DNA from: Leptoclinus maculatus
Lineage: Eukaryota; Chordata; Actinopteri; Perciformes; Stichaeidae
NCBI GenBank assembly: GCA_032191485.1
Contig: JAVDOI010000068.1
Coordinates: 655,501-719,500, forward strand
DNA: 64,000 nucleotides
Direction of reading: 5' to 3'
The translations under genes were made by a program, and so were the position numbers. Shown one piece after another: positions 51,225 to 62,577 of the stretch. The notes below the pieces were generated by a model that worked only from the letters and a program-made list of their open reading frames with translations, was not told the DNA's origin and ran no database searches. Each line of letters begins with the position of its first letter. Position 1 is the stretch's first letter.

Positions 51225-51800
51225 GTAGGAAACGCTGCTGCTGACAGGCTCCGGTGTGGGAGCAGCTGGGAGCTCGTGTTGTGCACCTTTACTTGTTCAA
51301 ATGTGCCTGTTGTTGGTATCGGAGTTTTGCATTGCTAAGAAAAGAACAAAAACAAAGATTAGTCCCGGTGCCTGCACAGGTGTTTTGCACTGTTTTAATT
51401 GCTCACGAGCGCACAAAAGTTGACACGCGCGCAAGTGCGTCAGACAATGAGAACTTCAGGGGGAAGAGCGCTGCGGCTGTGAACTAATATTTAGTGTTAT
51501 TTTAGCTTCTTCTAGCGGTACGCGCGTGTCTACAACTACCAAGGAGTCACTGTAGAAACGAGCATACGGATAATAAAAATAACACAAAAGTGTGAAATCC
51601 CGGTACAAATATCGTCATTTCTGGTTGTCTTCGTAAACAAACAAACAAAAGATGTTTTGTTGAAACTGTGTGAAGTTTGAAAGCCACAAGGGTGTCATTT
51701 AACAAACATTACTTAAATACATTTTACTGGATGTCTAGTTTGACCCCAAGTAGCGTTTTGCTGCTGAACACATGTAAACCAGCATCAGCAGCAGCAGGTC

Positions 51801-51802
<2 letters not shown>

Positions 51803-51876
<74 letters not shown>
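51803..51876 (+). repeat. (CA)n microsatellite, about 74 bp
   Basis: An uninterrupted CA run in the presumed first intron of the unidentified gene. Confidence 0.97.
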
Positions 51877-51877
<1 letters not shown>

Positions 51878-52508
51878 CGTGTTTCCATCACTTTAGACGT
51901 TACATTAACATACATTCATTTCCCCGGAGACGCACCCTAGCAATAATCTAATAATAATAATCTATAATCCTAACCCTTTCCCTACCCTTCAACGAAGTAT
52001 GCACCCTAAAATGTAAATATTTACATTATGTGGACTTTCATTTTGACCCCAACAGGAAGGCGAGTCCCCACAACTTGACTTTGTAACCAGATTTATGTCC
52101 CCACAACATCAAAAACAAAACATATGCACTACTGGCCTAAACGTCTACTTCATTTGTCTAATTGTTGTGTGTGTTTTCTTTCTGCTCGCTCTAACAGCAC
52201 TGCCACATGTGAACTCCAATATTGTCAATTATTTTCGACCTGAGGGTTGGGGCTCACTAACATCACAAGAGCAGCTCAGATTGAGCCACGCAGCCGCACC
52301 CATCAGGTGGCTAAGTCTGCCAACACAGAACCTTTAAGGAGCGTTATGTCCTCTGTGACTTGTATCTGCCTCTGTTGAATTGCGGCAACTTCTCTGGGAC
52401 GGTGTTTGGTGGCGTACAATTGACATTTTTGCTTTTTTGTCTTTGTTTGCAACAGCAACATGTTGGAGCTGCATTTCACTCGTTTATTTTTCCATTTTGT
52501 CTCCACAG

Positions 52509-52577
52509 ATGGAATCAGCACCTCTGGGGACATCATAAAGACCGACCGACAGGACAACAGCTTTCAAACGGTGGCAG
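52509..52577 (+). other. candidate second exon, 69 bp, of an unidentified gene
   Basis: A T-rich tract and CTCCACAG acceptor (52501-52508) precede 69 bp that end GGCAG before the donor GTAGGA. In one frame the exon is open, reading GISTSGDIIKTDRQDNSFQT then VA, with phase 1 at both ends. If joined to the 51224 donor that frame meets a stop a few codons upstream without a Met, so either the exon is untranslated or it joins another first exon. The ATG at its first base opens a frame of only nine codons. I do not recognise the peptide. In human the genes next to VDR are HDAC7, TMEM106C and COL2A1; none is supported here. Confidence 0.35.
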
Positions 52578-52749
52578 GTAGGACTTCAAACCTCTCATGG
52601 CAACGTAATAAACAGCAACTAGCTTGATAAGTAGCTGTATTTAACTTCAACATGTTATAGGTACAGGCCACAGCCATCAGCGCTGAAACATTCATGTGGA
52701 AAAATGCTGCTAGTCGACCATCTTGTCCTCCTTTAAAAAAAATGTACAG

Positions 52750-52790
<41 letters not shown>

Positions 52791-53906
52791 TCTGGGTGAC
52801 AGCGGTTTTTCCAGTGCAGAATGATCTAAGCCGTGCGATTCTCAGAGAAGTGCAGTAAAGTACAGAACAGGTGTTGGCCTAGTTGGAGAGACGTTGCTCG
52901 GCCCGCTGTGTTATTCATGTGTGGGTTTAGAAAGATCCGGTTTGCTGCAGGTCACGCAGCAGTGTGGTTTATTATCACAAATTAGTGTGAGAGTTAAAGT
53001 CAAAACGAGATATTCAAACGTTTCGCTGGCTTTGGCTGTGAAAAACATCGTGATCTGGTTTATCTTTAAATTCTGGCATTTCATCTTTATGAAGTTTTTG
53101 TTCCTGTACGCAACTGAAACAAACATGAGAAACATCTGAAATCATACAAACTTATTTTCCTACTTGCCAATTTCTTCTTCTCCTCCACACATTTTCAGTT
53201 GCAACTGTTTTTAAATTTGTCACCTAATTGCTGCATTTTCCTTTTGAATGTGGTCACAGTTAGACGATCAGGATGCAGGATGTGAGCCTGACACAACTCT
53301 TAAACACTTATCTCACTCAAATCAAACTTTACAACCGAATATGAGAGTATAATGGGAATGCCTTTCTTTATAATAACCATCCATTTCCATCAGTCATATA
53401 TCTTTATGGCACTTTTCTCTCCATTCTGCTTGCCCTCACATTCTTTTTAAAGAAACGTTCGAGCCAGCCGACTCAGCTCGGTCCGTGCTGACTCACACGG
53501 GAAACACGCAAAAGGTTTCTCCTTCAACCTGAGATCCCCAAAAAAATGCATTTGATCCACTGCTCCGCCCATCAGAAACAAGTCGCCCCGGCTGTTTCTT
53601 TGTGTCCTGCCTTTATAGTTTAGATTAGCGCTCTCCGCTGTGAGGCATGGCCGTGTGTGTGTGATCGCACTGTGTAGGATTACAGTGCATGACTCTCTGA
53701 ATAGGAGCCGGCTACTCGCCGTGCCAGGCTCCGCTGACCGTGTGCGAACCAAGGACCGGCTATGTTCCCTGTGCGCGTGTGTGGAAAAAACCCGGTGAGG
53801 TCATGGCCGTGGCTTTAGGGTCTGGTTACATGTGTGTTGTCCACGCGGGGCAACTGACACTGGCTCTCTCTCTCTCCTTTGTCTTCCTCCCTAATCTCTC
53901 TCTTTA

Positions 53907-53946
<40 letters not shown>

Positions 53947-54522
53947 ACCTCACATTAAAACATTTTCAACGTTGAGGGTATGGTGCCCTGAGGCCTCGGC
54001 GTCTCTGAAGTTGGAGACCGGTTCGCAGTCTAAGGTGGCAGCAGTCTGTGCCACATGTGTGTAAAATGTTTAAAAGCTTGGAGAGCTCAAACAGCCCTTT
54101 AAACTATAATGGACCTGCAGGCCACCAGGATTACTTCCCACGTATGTTCTCCTTTGTGTAACACTAAAACTTCTTTTCATGCGGTGTGTACGGCACACTC
54201 TCTTCCTGTCTGTTTAGCTTTTCTTTTTCCTGTCTGGATATTTGTATGTCTTTCATTCTGTCCTCTCTGGCTGACTAAACACAGTGGGGAGAAACATTGG
54301 GGACAGATAACAACAGGCTTGATTGTAATAGCTGCAGTGGAGATCACATATCCTCTTCCTGATCCTGGTTTCCAAACAATTGGGTCAGCTGATCCGGGCA
54401 CTTTGCTGTTTTTTTTTTCTTTTCTTGTTACTGGTTTGCGCTGACGGAGAAAGAGTTAGTTATAGTAGATGGAGAGGGAATGATGGAAAGGAGGATAAAT
54501 ACTGTGAATAATGCGTGTAATT
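52578..54522. other. presumed first-intron region or flank, no exon seen
   Basis: Contains (CA)n at 52752-52789 and (CT)n/(CA)n at 53862-53945. No splice-bounded coding segment recognised. Confidence 0.45.
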
Positions 54523-54845
54523 AGGGCTGCTGCTTATGATTGGTTTCATTATCAAATAATTAGTTTATTATATTAATGGATTAATCATTTCGTCTTTAGA
54601 AAGTCATAAAATAGTAAAAAAATTGTTTGTTTTGTCCGACAAACGATCCAAAAGCAAAATATATATTGTGTCTAATATCATAGAACCTGAAGAAAAACAG
54701 CAAATATTCTCACTTAAAAAGCTGGAAACACTGACTTTTTGTTTTTCTCCGTGTTTGCTTCAAACTACGACAACAACAAACCAAAAAACAATGAATTGAT
54801 TACTTAAATAGTTGCCGGTTCATTTCTTAAGTAACTAATAAAATG
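54523..54845 (+). mobile_element. GCTGCAAC repeat family, longest copy
   Basis: It begins agggctgctgcttatgattg, then ggattaatcatttcgtcttt, cataaaatagt, gttttgtccgacaaacgatc, cagcaaatattctcac, aagctggaaac and atagttgccggttca. This order matches, from memory, a widespread teleost repeat with gctgcaac termini. Fragments occur in the reverse orientation at 22396 and in both units of the 35-43 kb duplication. No coding capacity. Confidence 0.65.
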
Positions 54846-56487
54846 TAACAATACTTCTATAACAATGTTAGGTTAACATACAAGTACATTCTTTCATAAA
54901 ACATGTTTGAGGCAACACTGCCAACTGAAGGGATTTCCATACAGTACATGTCAATAAGATACGAAAACAATATATATCACTATTTATACAGTAATTATTA
55001 AAGGTAGTGAATGAGCTCCTGTTAAGCCTGAACTCTGGTTTAATGTCTTTTCTTTTTCCTGCCACTAATCTTCCTCACTTCATTGTACGTCTGAGTAACC
55101 TGACCTCACGTCACCATTTAATCAACGGGTTGCTTTAGTCGTCACGGAGTACAGAGGTAATATATCACTAAATAACACACTGGAGCGGCAGCGACTACTG
55201 TACACTATTCATTCAACGCTCGTCTCTTGAATGTCCAGTGTGTGTAGTCATAAAGTCATTAAATCCCATGCAGCTGGCCCCCGAGAGCGTATCGACTTAT
55301 TTGCACTGATCTGCAGATATATTATCGTCATTTTGAACTCTGGGGCCCCTTAAAGCCTGAATGTGGTGCAGACACTATGTTGTGGCATTAAAGGTAGTAA
55401 CACTAGACGGCAGTGAAGGAGGCGGCTATTTCTGTCCCGCCGAACAAATGGCTCGATTGTCCTGCCTCGAGGTGCATGAAATCACTTGATATGTCAGAGG
55501 TAATGTTATATAATACTCTCCAAGGGTGGGGGGGGGGGGGCATGGCACTGTATGTGTGTTTGTTTGTGTGTGTGTGTGCGTGCAGATGAGTACTTTTCAT
55601 GTCGCTTAATTGTGTGTGTTGTTCTGCTTCTCCGTGTCAGCCTGGACATGTTGGGTGTGAGCGGGACAGGAGGGGCTGTGTGTGCGGTGTGGCCCGCGGT
55701 AACACTGTCCTTAACGTTTTGAGTAGTGTGTCAAATCAATTTATGTCGCATTAACCTCTGAGCTAACGGCTCCTTGCTGTGGTCAGCTGGGTAATTGGTC
55801 CGTTATTGGCCTCCAGCCGCAAGTCTACGTCCCGCTCTCTCGCTCTCTCTCTCTCTCGCTCTCTGTGTCATGCACACACACATATCGACACACTTAATCC
55901 CGTTGGAATTTACTGGAGTTACTGTAATGGAATTATTTTTTTTTATTCTAATTCAATTTGTAAGCCTTGGAACCAAAAACGCATTTTGAGTCTCCAGCGA
56001 TTTGTGTTTCACCATTTTTGCTTTAATCCAAAAAGCAAATCGATGTTTATTTAGCATCTGAAACCATTGATACAGAATATTTTCCTGTATTCACTCAGAC
56101 CTTTGGATATTGTTCTTCTTTTAAATGTATGCGAGCTTGAAATGGTGCGTCTGGTGGTAAGGGGCTGTGTTTTTTGGGGTGATTAGACTTTGATGTTCTA
56201 TGTAGCTCTGCCAGAAACGCTCATCGTCTCTCAGATGATGTGACTATCTGATATTAGGCCAATGTCGGCCCCGTACATCAGTCTGGCCCCGAACACGAGT
56301 TTTCCCAACCAGACTCCTCGCAGTGTTTTTGCTATTGTCTGTCCTAAAGCGCAGCAATAATGATCGGCTCACATTCTCTCCAGATCACCGAGTTGACTGA
56401 CACTGACCTCGGATCAGATAGCCTGTTGTTAGGGCCGATGTAACAGAATCTCCTCTCATCTGGATGGACTCCTGTCTGTACATTTGA

Positions 56488-56535
<48 letters not shown>

Positions 56536-57225
56536 TGAACGGTCTCCAGTGACGTTCACAGATTCAGGCTAATCTCAGTGAAGTGGAGGAGAAGAAAGAC
56601 ACAACGCATGTTTGTTTAATGTGCGTCTGTGTGTGTGTGTGTGTGTCTGTCCGTGGGTGTGTGCACATCGGGGGGTTGTGTTTGTGTGTGTGTGTGTGTG
56701 TGTGCGTGCGTGCGTAGACGGGTTTCTCAGAAGCGCCTGTCTGGGATTCGCACACAGGAAACACACAACTGCAGAGAGCAAAGGTGAGAGTTGGCGAGTA
56801 CTAATTACAAATGTGCTGGGTGGAATATGTTCAACATCACAAGGGGGACGTATAGTAGATGCACAATGATGTGCAGTGATTTATAAACATGCAGGCTCAC
56901 TGGCAGATTTATCAGATGTGTCAGTGAGCCGGTCTTATGATTTGTACTTATTAAATCCTGTATTGACATAAAAAATTTGCTATAATACACTGAGGGCATC
57001 TTATATTTAACATCTGGCATATGTCTTAACTAATGTCAATACAAGTAACTGTAATCATTGATTCATCTGTTCTTCATGTTGTATATTAATAAGTTCTTTC
57101 AACGCAAATTTCCAAAGCCCAAGCAGCCATATTTGAGCTGCTTGTATTAAGATATTCAGACTACTATCATATAGCAGCAAATATTCACTTGTTCAGGAAA
57201 TCACTTAAATTATACATCAAACTAG
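54846..57225. other. non-coding, no exon seen
   Basis: Contains a G run at 55526-55539, CT-rich sequence at 55833-55865, (TG)n at 56490-56535 and 56629-56646 and 56681-56704. AT-rich elsewhere. No recognisable exon. Confidence 0.5.
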
Positions 57226-57459
57226 TCGAGCACTCGGAGAGGGCAAACCTCTGCTCGAGGTCATTTCCTCAAGTGAAAAATAATGCCTATATCCGATCCG
57301 TGATTCGAATCCGGTCCAAAGCGTAATGGGTTCCTCCTTGGCCCGTGTTACATCCTTCCACCGAGTTTCATGAGAATCGGGCCGGTGGTGTTTCTGTTAC
57401 TCCGCTGACAAACGGACACACCGAGCCGATAACGTGACCTCGTTGGCCGAGGTAATTAC
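57226..57459 (+). mobile_element. teleost SINE/LINE-tail-like repeat (cctcgttggccgaggtaatt end)
   Basis: It starts tcgagcactcggagagggca aacctctgc and ends acgtgacctcgttggccgag gtaattac. Between these lie gggttcctccttggcccgtg, tccaccgagtttcatgagaa and tgacaaacggaca. From memory this matches a highly repeated element of fish and other animals whose tail reads 'acctccttggcggaggtaat'. The copy is diverged but nearly full length. Confidence 0.6.
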
Positions 57460-57719
57460 AATTGTTTCAGCTCTAACCTAGCGATTAGCTATTTGCAAAT
57501 CTGTGGCGGAAAAACATCTATTTGTGGAAAGTGTCTCAACTCCGTTACAAATCGTGATTATTTTTGTTTTACTTGCACCATTTCTAAATGCATGAAATGT
57601 TATTTCTGCTCCAAAGCCATGCACGTCTTCAAGTGTTTCTAAAAGGGACACTCGTCTGTGTGTTTCAGTATCGAGGTTTGTCCATGACTGGGTTTATGTA
57701 TGGCTTCTTTTTTTATCTA

Positions 57720-57763
<44 letters not shown>

Positions 57764-58129
57764 CATCCCTGACCAGAGTGCAAAGCATGTGCAGGAATGT
57801 TAATGTCTTCTTCCTTTGTTGTCCGTGCAGACAGCCGAGTGTGACTGTGCATATTCATGAAGCTGCCTTCCTGGAACACGTTAACTTTTACCAAGGAAGG
57901 AACATGGATGACAAAAAAAAACGAGTTGAAGAAACTTAAAGAAAGCTAAAAAGGGTGGAGTAGAGTAGAGACATACAGTGCATGTACAGAAATAGACATA
58001 GAGGGATGGAAAGATGTATCAAAAAAGAAAAACATGAAGTAAGAGGCAGATGTCAGTCCTGTCAGCAGCACATATACACTTCATTCATCTTTTGCAATAG
58101 CAACAGGAGCCAACGTTAGTTTGTTAGTT
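57460..58129. other. non-coding, no exon seen
   Basis: Contains (TG)n at 57723-57762. After a pyrimidine-rich tract and CAG at about 57830 there is a short open stretch, but no donor or known motif follows. A gttagttt triplet repeat is at about 58112-58137. Confidence 0.5.
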
Positions 58130-58435
58130 TGTTAGTTCATGACACTTGATTGTAGCCTTTTTGGTCACTTGAAAGTTCCTTATTCAGCGTCCGGGTGTAC
58201 TTAGCTCCACCCGCTGGGTGTAACATGGTTACGGCAAAAAACCACCATGGTTACGACCGAAAACCAAGATGGTGACGACCGAAAACCAAGATGGTGACGA
58301 CCGAAAACCAAGATGGTGACGACCAAAAACCAAGATGGTGACGACCAAAATGCCGAGCTTGAGGCATCCAAACGGTAGTCCACAAACCATTGGTTGACAG
58401 TGACTAAGTGACTTCTTTATATACAGTCTATGGTC
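58130..58435 (+). repeat. R1 family, 3'-half copy carrying a 22-bp minisatellite
   Basis: It matches the 3' half of the R1 copy at 31040-31600: gtgtacttagctccacccgc, aatgccgagcttgaggcatc, agtccacaaacca and the end tatacagtctatgg. Where the other copy has a single acaagatggcgac block, this copy has about four exact or near-exact 22-bp units (aaaaccaagatggtgacgac plus 2 bases) at 58260-58347, preceded by a degenerate unit at 58236-58259. Confidence 0.85.
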
Positions 58436-61160
58436 TTTACCGATGGGACTAGTTTTTTTCCTTGATATTCGTTTCAAAATATTCAAAAACATGTAACAGA
58501 ACTGCAGGTGAATTTGTGAACCCGTCGTCTTCATTCAGCAGAAAACAACCAAAGTTGTGTTCACAACGAAGTTTAAAAAAACGACTTTGTGTCTAATTGT
58601 GCAGAGTGAAGCCGACTGAGGCTTCAGCAGGAAAAAGCTGCTGATAATCTGCTCTGGTTCTTATCGGCAGAAAAGCCTTTGCAATCTCTCCACTACTGCC
58701 ACGGGCTATCAGTGTATCAGTCAACGCTGTTTTCATGACTCACTGTTTTCACCGCTGATAACCAGCAACATCATTCAGCTCATTTCTAATCATTTCGCAT
58801 TGCAACATTTTAGTGAGAAGAAATGACACAACCAACATATTAGAGAGTTTGTGATTAGCGTTTGTTTTCCTGATTCCGGCGTTGTGTTCCTCAGTAAGAC
58901 GGATGAGTGTATCGAGGGCTGTGATGATAAAGGTGGAATGATATCTGTGTGACTGTGTGGTGTGTTGTAAAAGATGAAGGAGGGAGATCCCTTTGAGTGG
59001 GCTGCTGTGTTGAGTGGCTTTATCTGTGTTGGGAAATGTGGAGAATGTGTCTGATGAGAGAGAGAGTGTGTGTGTGTGTGTGTGTGTGGGAGAGAGAGAG
59101 TGATTGAGAGAAAGGGAGCTTGGACAGATATATATTGAAGTTAGGGTTGACGGAAATATATCTTATGACGATTGTTCTTCATGTTGGTTTTTAAGACTAT
59201 TGTACACGTTACTGAGCAGTACGACCAAACTGCTTGCCCTTATATAACCAATGTAGCCCTACAAGATAACAACACCACTCCAAATTCCATTCTGAAAAGG
59301 TTTGTTTGTAGCCTGTTTGTAACCGCTAGGCTACGGACAACGCTTTCTTCTGTCCACTTGTCTCTCCTCTGCTCCATCTGTGGAGAGCCTAAAACGGTGG
59401 CAGTGGTTTGGAGTGTTCCATCTATGAACCCTCCCCGTCCCCGTCTCGGGCTGCTTAAAGTATAGAGATGGAGTTTATTGAGTTTGGGTAGACTTTATGA
59501 AGATAGCAGCGGCACTAACCTTTTAGCAGCGGTGCCTGTATACTCATGTGTACACCCTATGTATAATGTGTCCACTGGTCAAAGAAGGGTTTCCTGGGAT
59601 CTGCCCAGTACGACCAGCGCCGTTTGCTGTCTAGCAGCTGTATTGCATCAGTGAGAGGAAATGTGGCTCTGCCAGAGGGCATGTCCGCAGTACTTATTTC
59701 CACATTTAGCTAGATGACTGGATACTAAATCAAGCATTCTTCCTGTTACTCTGATCTTTATCATTTATTTCTCTAGAAAGTCACTGAGTATGGAGAGCAG
59801 GGTGACTTGGGGAGCACTGCAAACAGAGAGGACTGGAGTTAGGCCTCGTTGCTGAAGTGTCCTCGGGTAAAGCCGTGAACGCCTTTCAGCCTCCGCTCAT
59901 CTGTTTGTAACCCATCGTGACCATCTGACCACCCTGCTTAGGGCGACAACGTGGGGCAAAAAGAAGAAGAAGAAGAAGAAGAATTTACCCACAGGAAGCG
60001 ACGCAGATGTCAGCAGCCTATTCAAAGCGTGACTGCTCCAAGAGAGGAATTTGGGTTTTTTTCTGAAAAGTGTCAAAAAACAGCTCTCAGGCCACATAAA
60101 GAACCGCTTCCCCCCTGATGCAAAGTTGAGATCCAATAGATCGCTTGTCAATCAGACAAAGTGCTCATTTACTTGTCTGACCAGTCACGGCGGCTGTCAC
60201 CACTCACGCTCATCTACTTCTTCTTCTTCTGTTTGTTCCAAAACCAAGCAGAAACAAAATGTACCACTCGTCTCTACGCCAGAGGATTGTTTGGACCGGA
60301 CAGAGGGGGGATTCTCCACCAAACAATCCCATTTATTGTTGCAAAGTTTTGCTGTATTGTGTGAGCGATGGTGTTAAAGACAGGAAACCGCCACGAGCAT
60401 GTCAATAAGGCCCTGAGATGGATTCTTAGCTCTGCCTTTGTTGTCTGTGCAGCAGATGGAGGACTCCCTGTCATTTGTCAAACTGGACAGCACACCTGGT
60501 GCCTGTGTGTGTCTGTAATGAATGAGTTGTTCTAAAGTTTTCAGCCTCCGGCGAATTGCAACACTGAGTGGAACGAAAGATGACAGGGACACATGGAATG
60601 TTTATGTGTGCGTGTGACCTGTGTGCGAGTTACGTAAAGAGATGTATCATTGGCGTGCAGACCTGGTGGAATCCTAAAGCACCTGTTTATTTGAAGCAGG
60701 GCGGGATGCAAAACTCGGATTCCTCTTTCACGAGCTTGCACGACATTCATAAATCTCTTTGAGACCCGTAATTTAGTGAAAGCAACATTGTTGCTTGCGA
60801 TCGCTTGTCTATTTAACATCAATTTTGCAACAAAAACTCCAACCCACATGACCACATAGGTTGGTAATACGAGCCTAGGTTAGCGTCCCTACTGGTGCCA
60901 TGAGATCCACACGTCCTCATCCATTTTAGGAAAAGATCAAGGTTTGGGTTAGGTGTTTTACATTTTACATAACTTCAGTTACACATGTTAGGTAACCTTT
61001 GTTACGCCAAGTAAAATTGGACTTTCACGCACAAGACGAACATTAGTCTCCTGGGTCAAGGTCCTGTGTTTGTTAGACCCATCCGTCCATCACAACCTCC
61101 TCTCTACGTGAACAAGGCGGCAAACCTCCGGGTCTGTAAAGTGAAGCCAATGCGGAAGTG
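58436..61160. other. non-coding, no exon seen
   Basis: Contains (GA)n/(TG)n/(GA)n at 59060-59105 and (AAG)n at 59961-59983. Open frames of 60-110 codons have no recognised motif. No gene called. Confidence 0.5.
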
Positions 61161-61558
61161 CCTTAAACTTGCCAGCACTCTTTCTAATAGCCGTCTGATT
61201 GTATAGAAGTCTATGGGAAAATGAACCTAGTCTCAATTGATCTATTTCCTCAGTAAACATGAGTATATGGTCTCAAATGCCTCAAACGTCCTTTTCAATA
61301 CATCATGATGTTCAATTAGTAAACTATGGTCCCATTTTAGAGTAGAAAAGACGATAAAGCAGGATCCTTTAGGGCGTGGCTACACAGTGATTGACCGGTT
61401 GCTACCACAGCATTGTACAGTCTGGGAGTTGTTGTGTCTTCGTCTTAGAACTTTAACCTTTTCACAGTGTGTTTTCAGTTCATAGGAGTTAATTGTGACA
61501 TTTTTGGTCGCTTAAAGGTCGGTTGTACTTTGATTTCTCTCTCGTGTCACTTCTGGTA
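61161..61558 (+). repeat. R1 family copy, truncated by a LINE
   Basis: It shares ccgtctgattgtatagaagt ctatg, tttcctcagtaaacatgagt, tacatcatgatgttcaatta and gtgacatttttggtcgctta with the other R1 copies, and stops at gtgtcacttctgg (about 61558), which in the 31-kb copy is the middle of the element. What follows is LINE-derived. Confidence 0.8.
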
Positions 61559-61775
61559 GTAACACCCCAACACCCTGCTGCCGTCTGGAAAGAGAGACAG
61601 AAGTATCAGCTGCAGCACTACCAGAATTCTAAACAGCTTCTTTCCTCTGGCTGTGAGACTTCTTAACTCATCCTCCACCCTCCATATATAATATAGGTTG
61701 CCTATGTAGCAAAATGGGACTACAATCTGAATTTTGTTGTGCAACCCTGTTGTACAATGACAAATAAAAAAACCT
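61559..61775 (+). mobile_element. LINE 3' end (L2/Rex1-like), 5'-truncated
   Basis: The plus strand reads PSGKRDRSI near the start and then LNSFFPLAVRLLNSS, the C-terminal signature of non-LTR retrotransposon reverse transcriptase proteins of the fish L2/CR1/Rex1 type. A short 3'UTR follows that ends tgtacaatgacaaataaaaa aacc, the usual tail of such elements. Only the last 40 or so codons remain, as expected for 5' truncation on insertion. Confidence 0.75.
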
Positions 61776-62510
61776 TGTAACCTTTTTAAGCTGCTTGTAC
61801 CAAAGACCTATGAGGTCATTTGTGGAAGAGGACGGTCTCCAATTTAGTCCAGATGTTTATTTTGACCTTAAACCAAAGCACTACTTAAATGTATTAATAC
61901 CCCATGAATGTCTCATTTGTCATCTCACCTGTGAATAGAAAATACATTTCTGTACTTGACATTTGTTGGTCTACTTTATTTTAATAACATTTTGGAAAGT
62001 TGTCTCTCCAGAATCTGACATTTCACAGTCAAACCAGGTAACATTAATATTAAGTGATGAAAAGATACCAGCTTCTGTACTCATTGTGGCCTTGGTAGAC
62101 CAGAATGCATTGCAAAACAATGTAAAGATTATACCGTACCACCTACAAATCAGCACCGCTGTGCCAAAGGACATCTTCTCAAAGCCACTAGCTGTGAACT
62201 CTTACTCTTGTTTTTCAATGGCAGAAACTCTGAAAAACCAGTATAGCAGTGCTGATGTGGCATAACACTTCATGAATATAGTGAACATGATGACGGATGA
62301 GTTTGGGGGAGTGTGAGTATCTGAGCGTGGATTTTTCTTCTGTACATGATAAGATAAAGACGGATCACATGAAGGCCCGGAGCCTGATATCTACCAGAGC
62401 CACGTGGGTGATTTAGGTACCTCCTAGTGTCCTCACTTAACCCTCTGTAGATGTGAGCAGCAGCAAAATGCCCTCACTAAAGAGGGTCGTCCTCATTTTG
62501 CTATTCTTGT

Positions 62511-62577
<67 letters not shown>

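Noticed and set aside
50682..51338. 218-codon plus-strand open frame over the presumed promoter and first exon
   Set aside because: It crosses the donor at 51224, contains Phe/Leu runs from T/C-rich sequence and resembles no protein.
52509..52577. Start codon of the unidentified gene at the first base of the 69-bp exon
   Set aside because: The ATG opens only nine codons before a stop, so it would at most be an upstream open frame.
57830..57940. Possible exon after the CAG at about 57830
   Set aside because: The acceptor-like tract is fair, but no donor follows and the short open stretch has no known motif.
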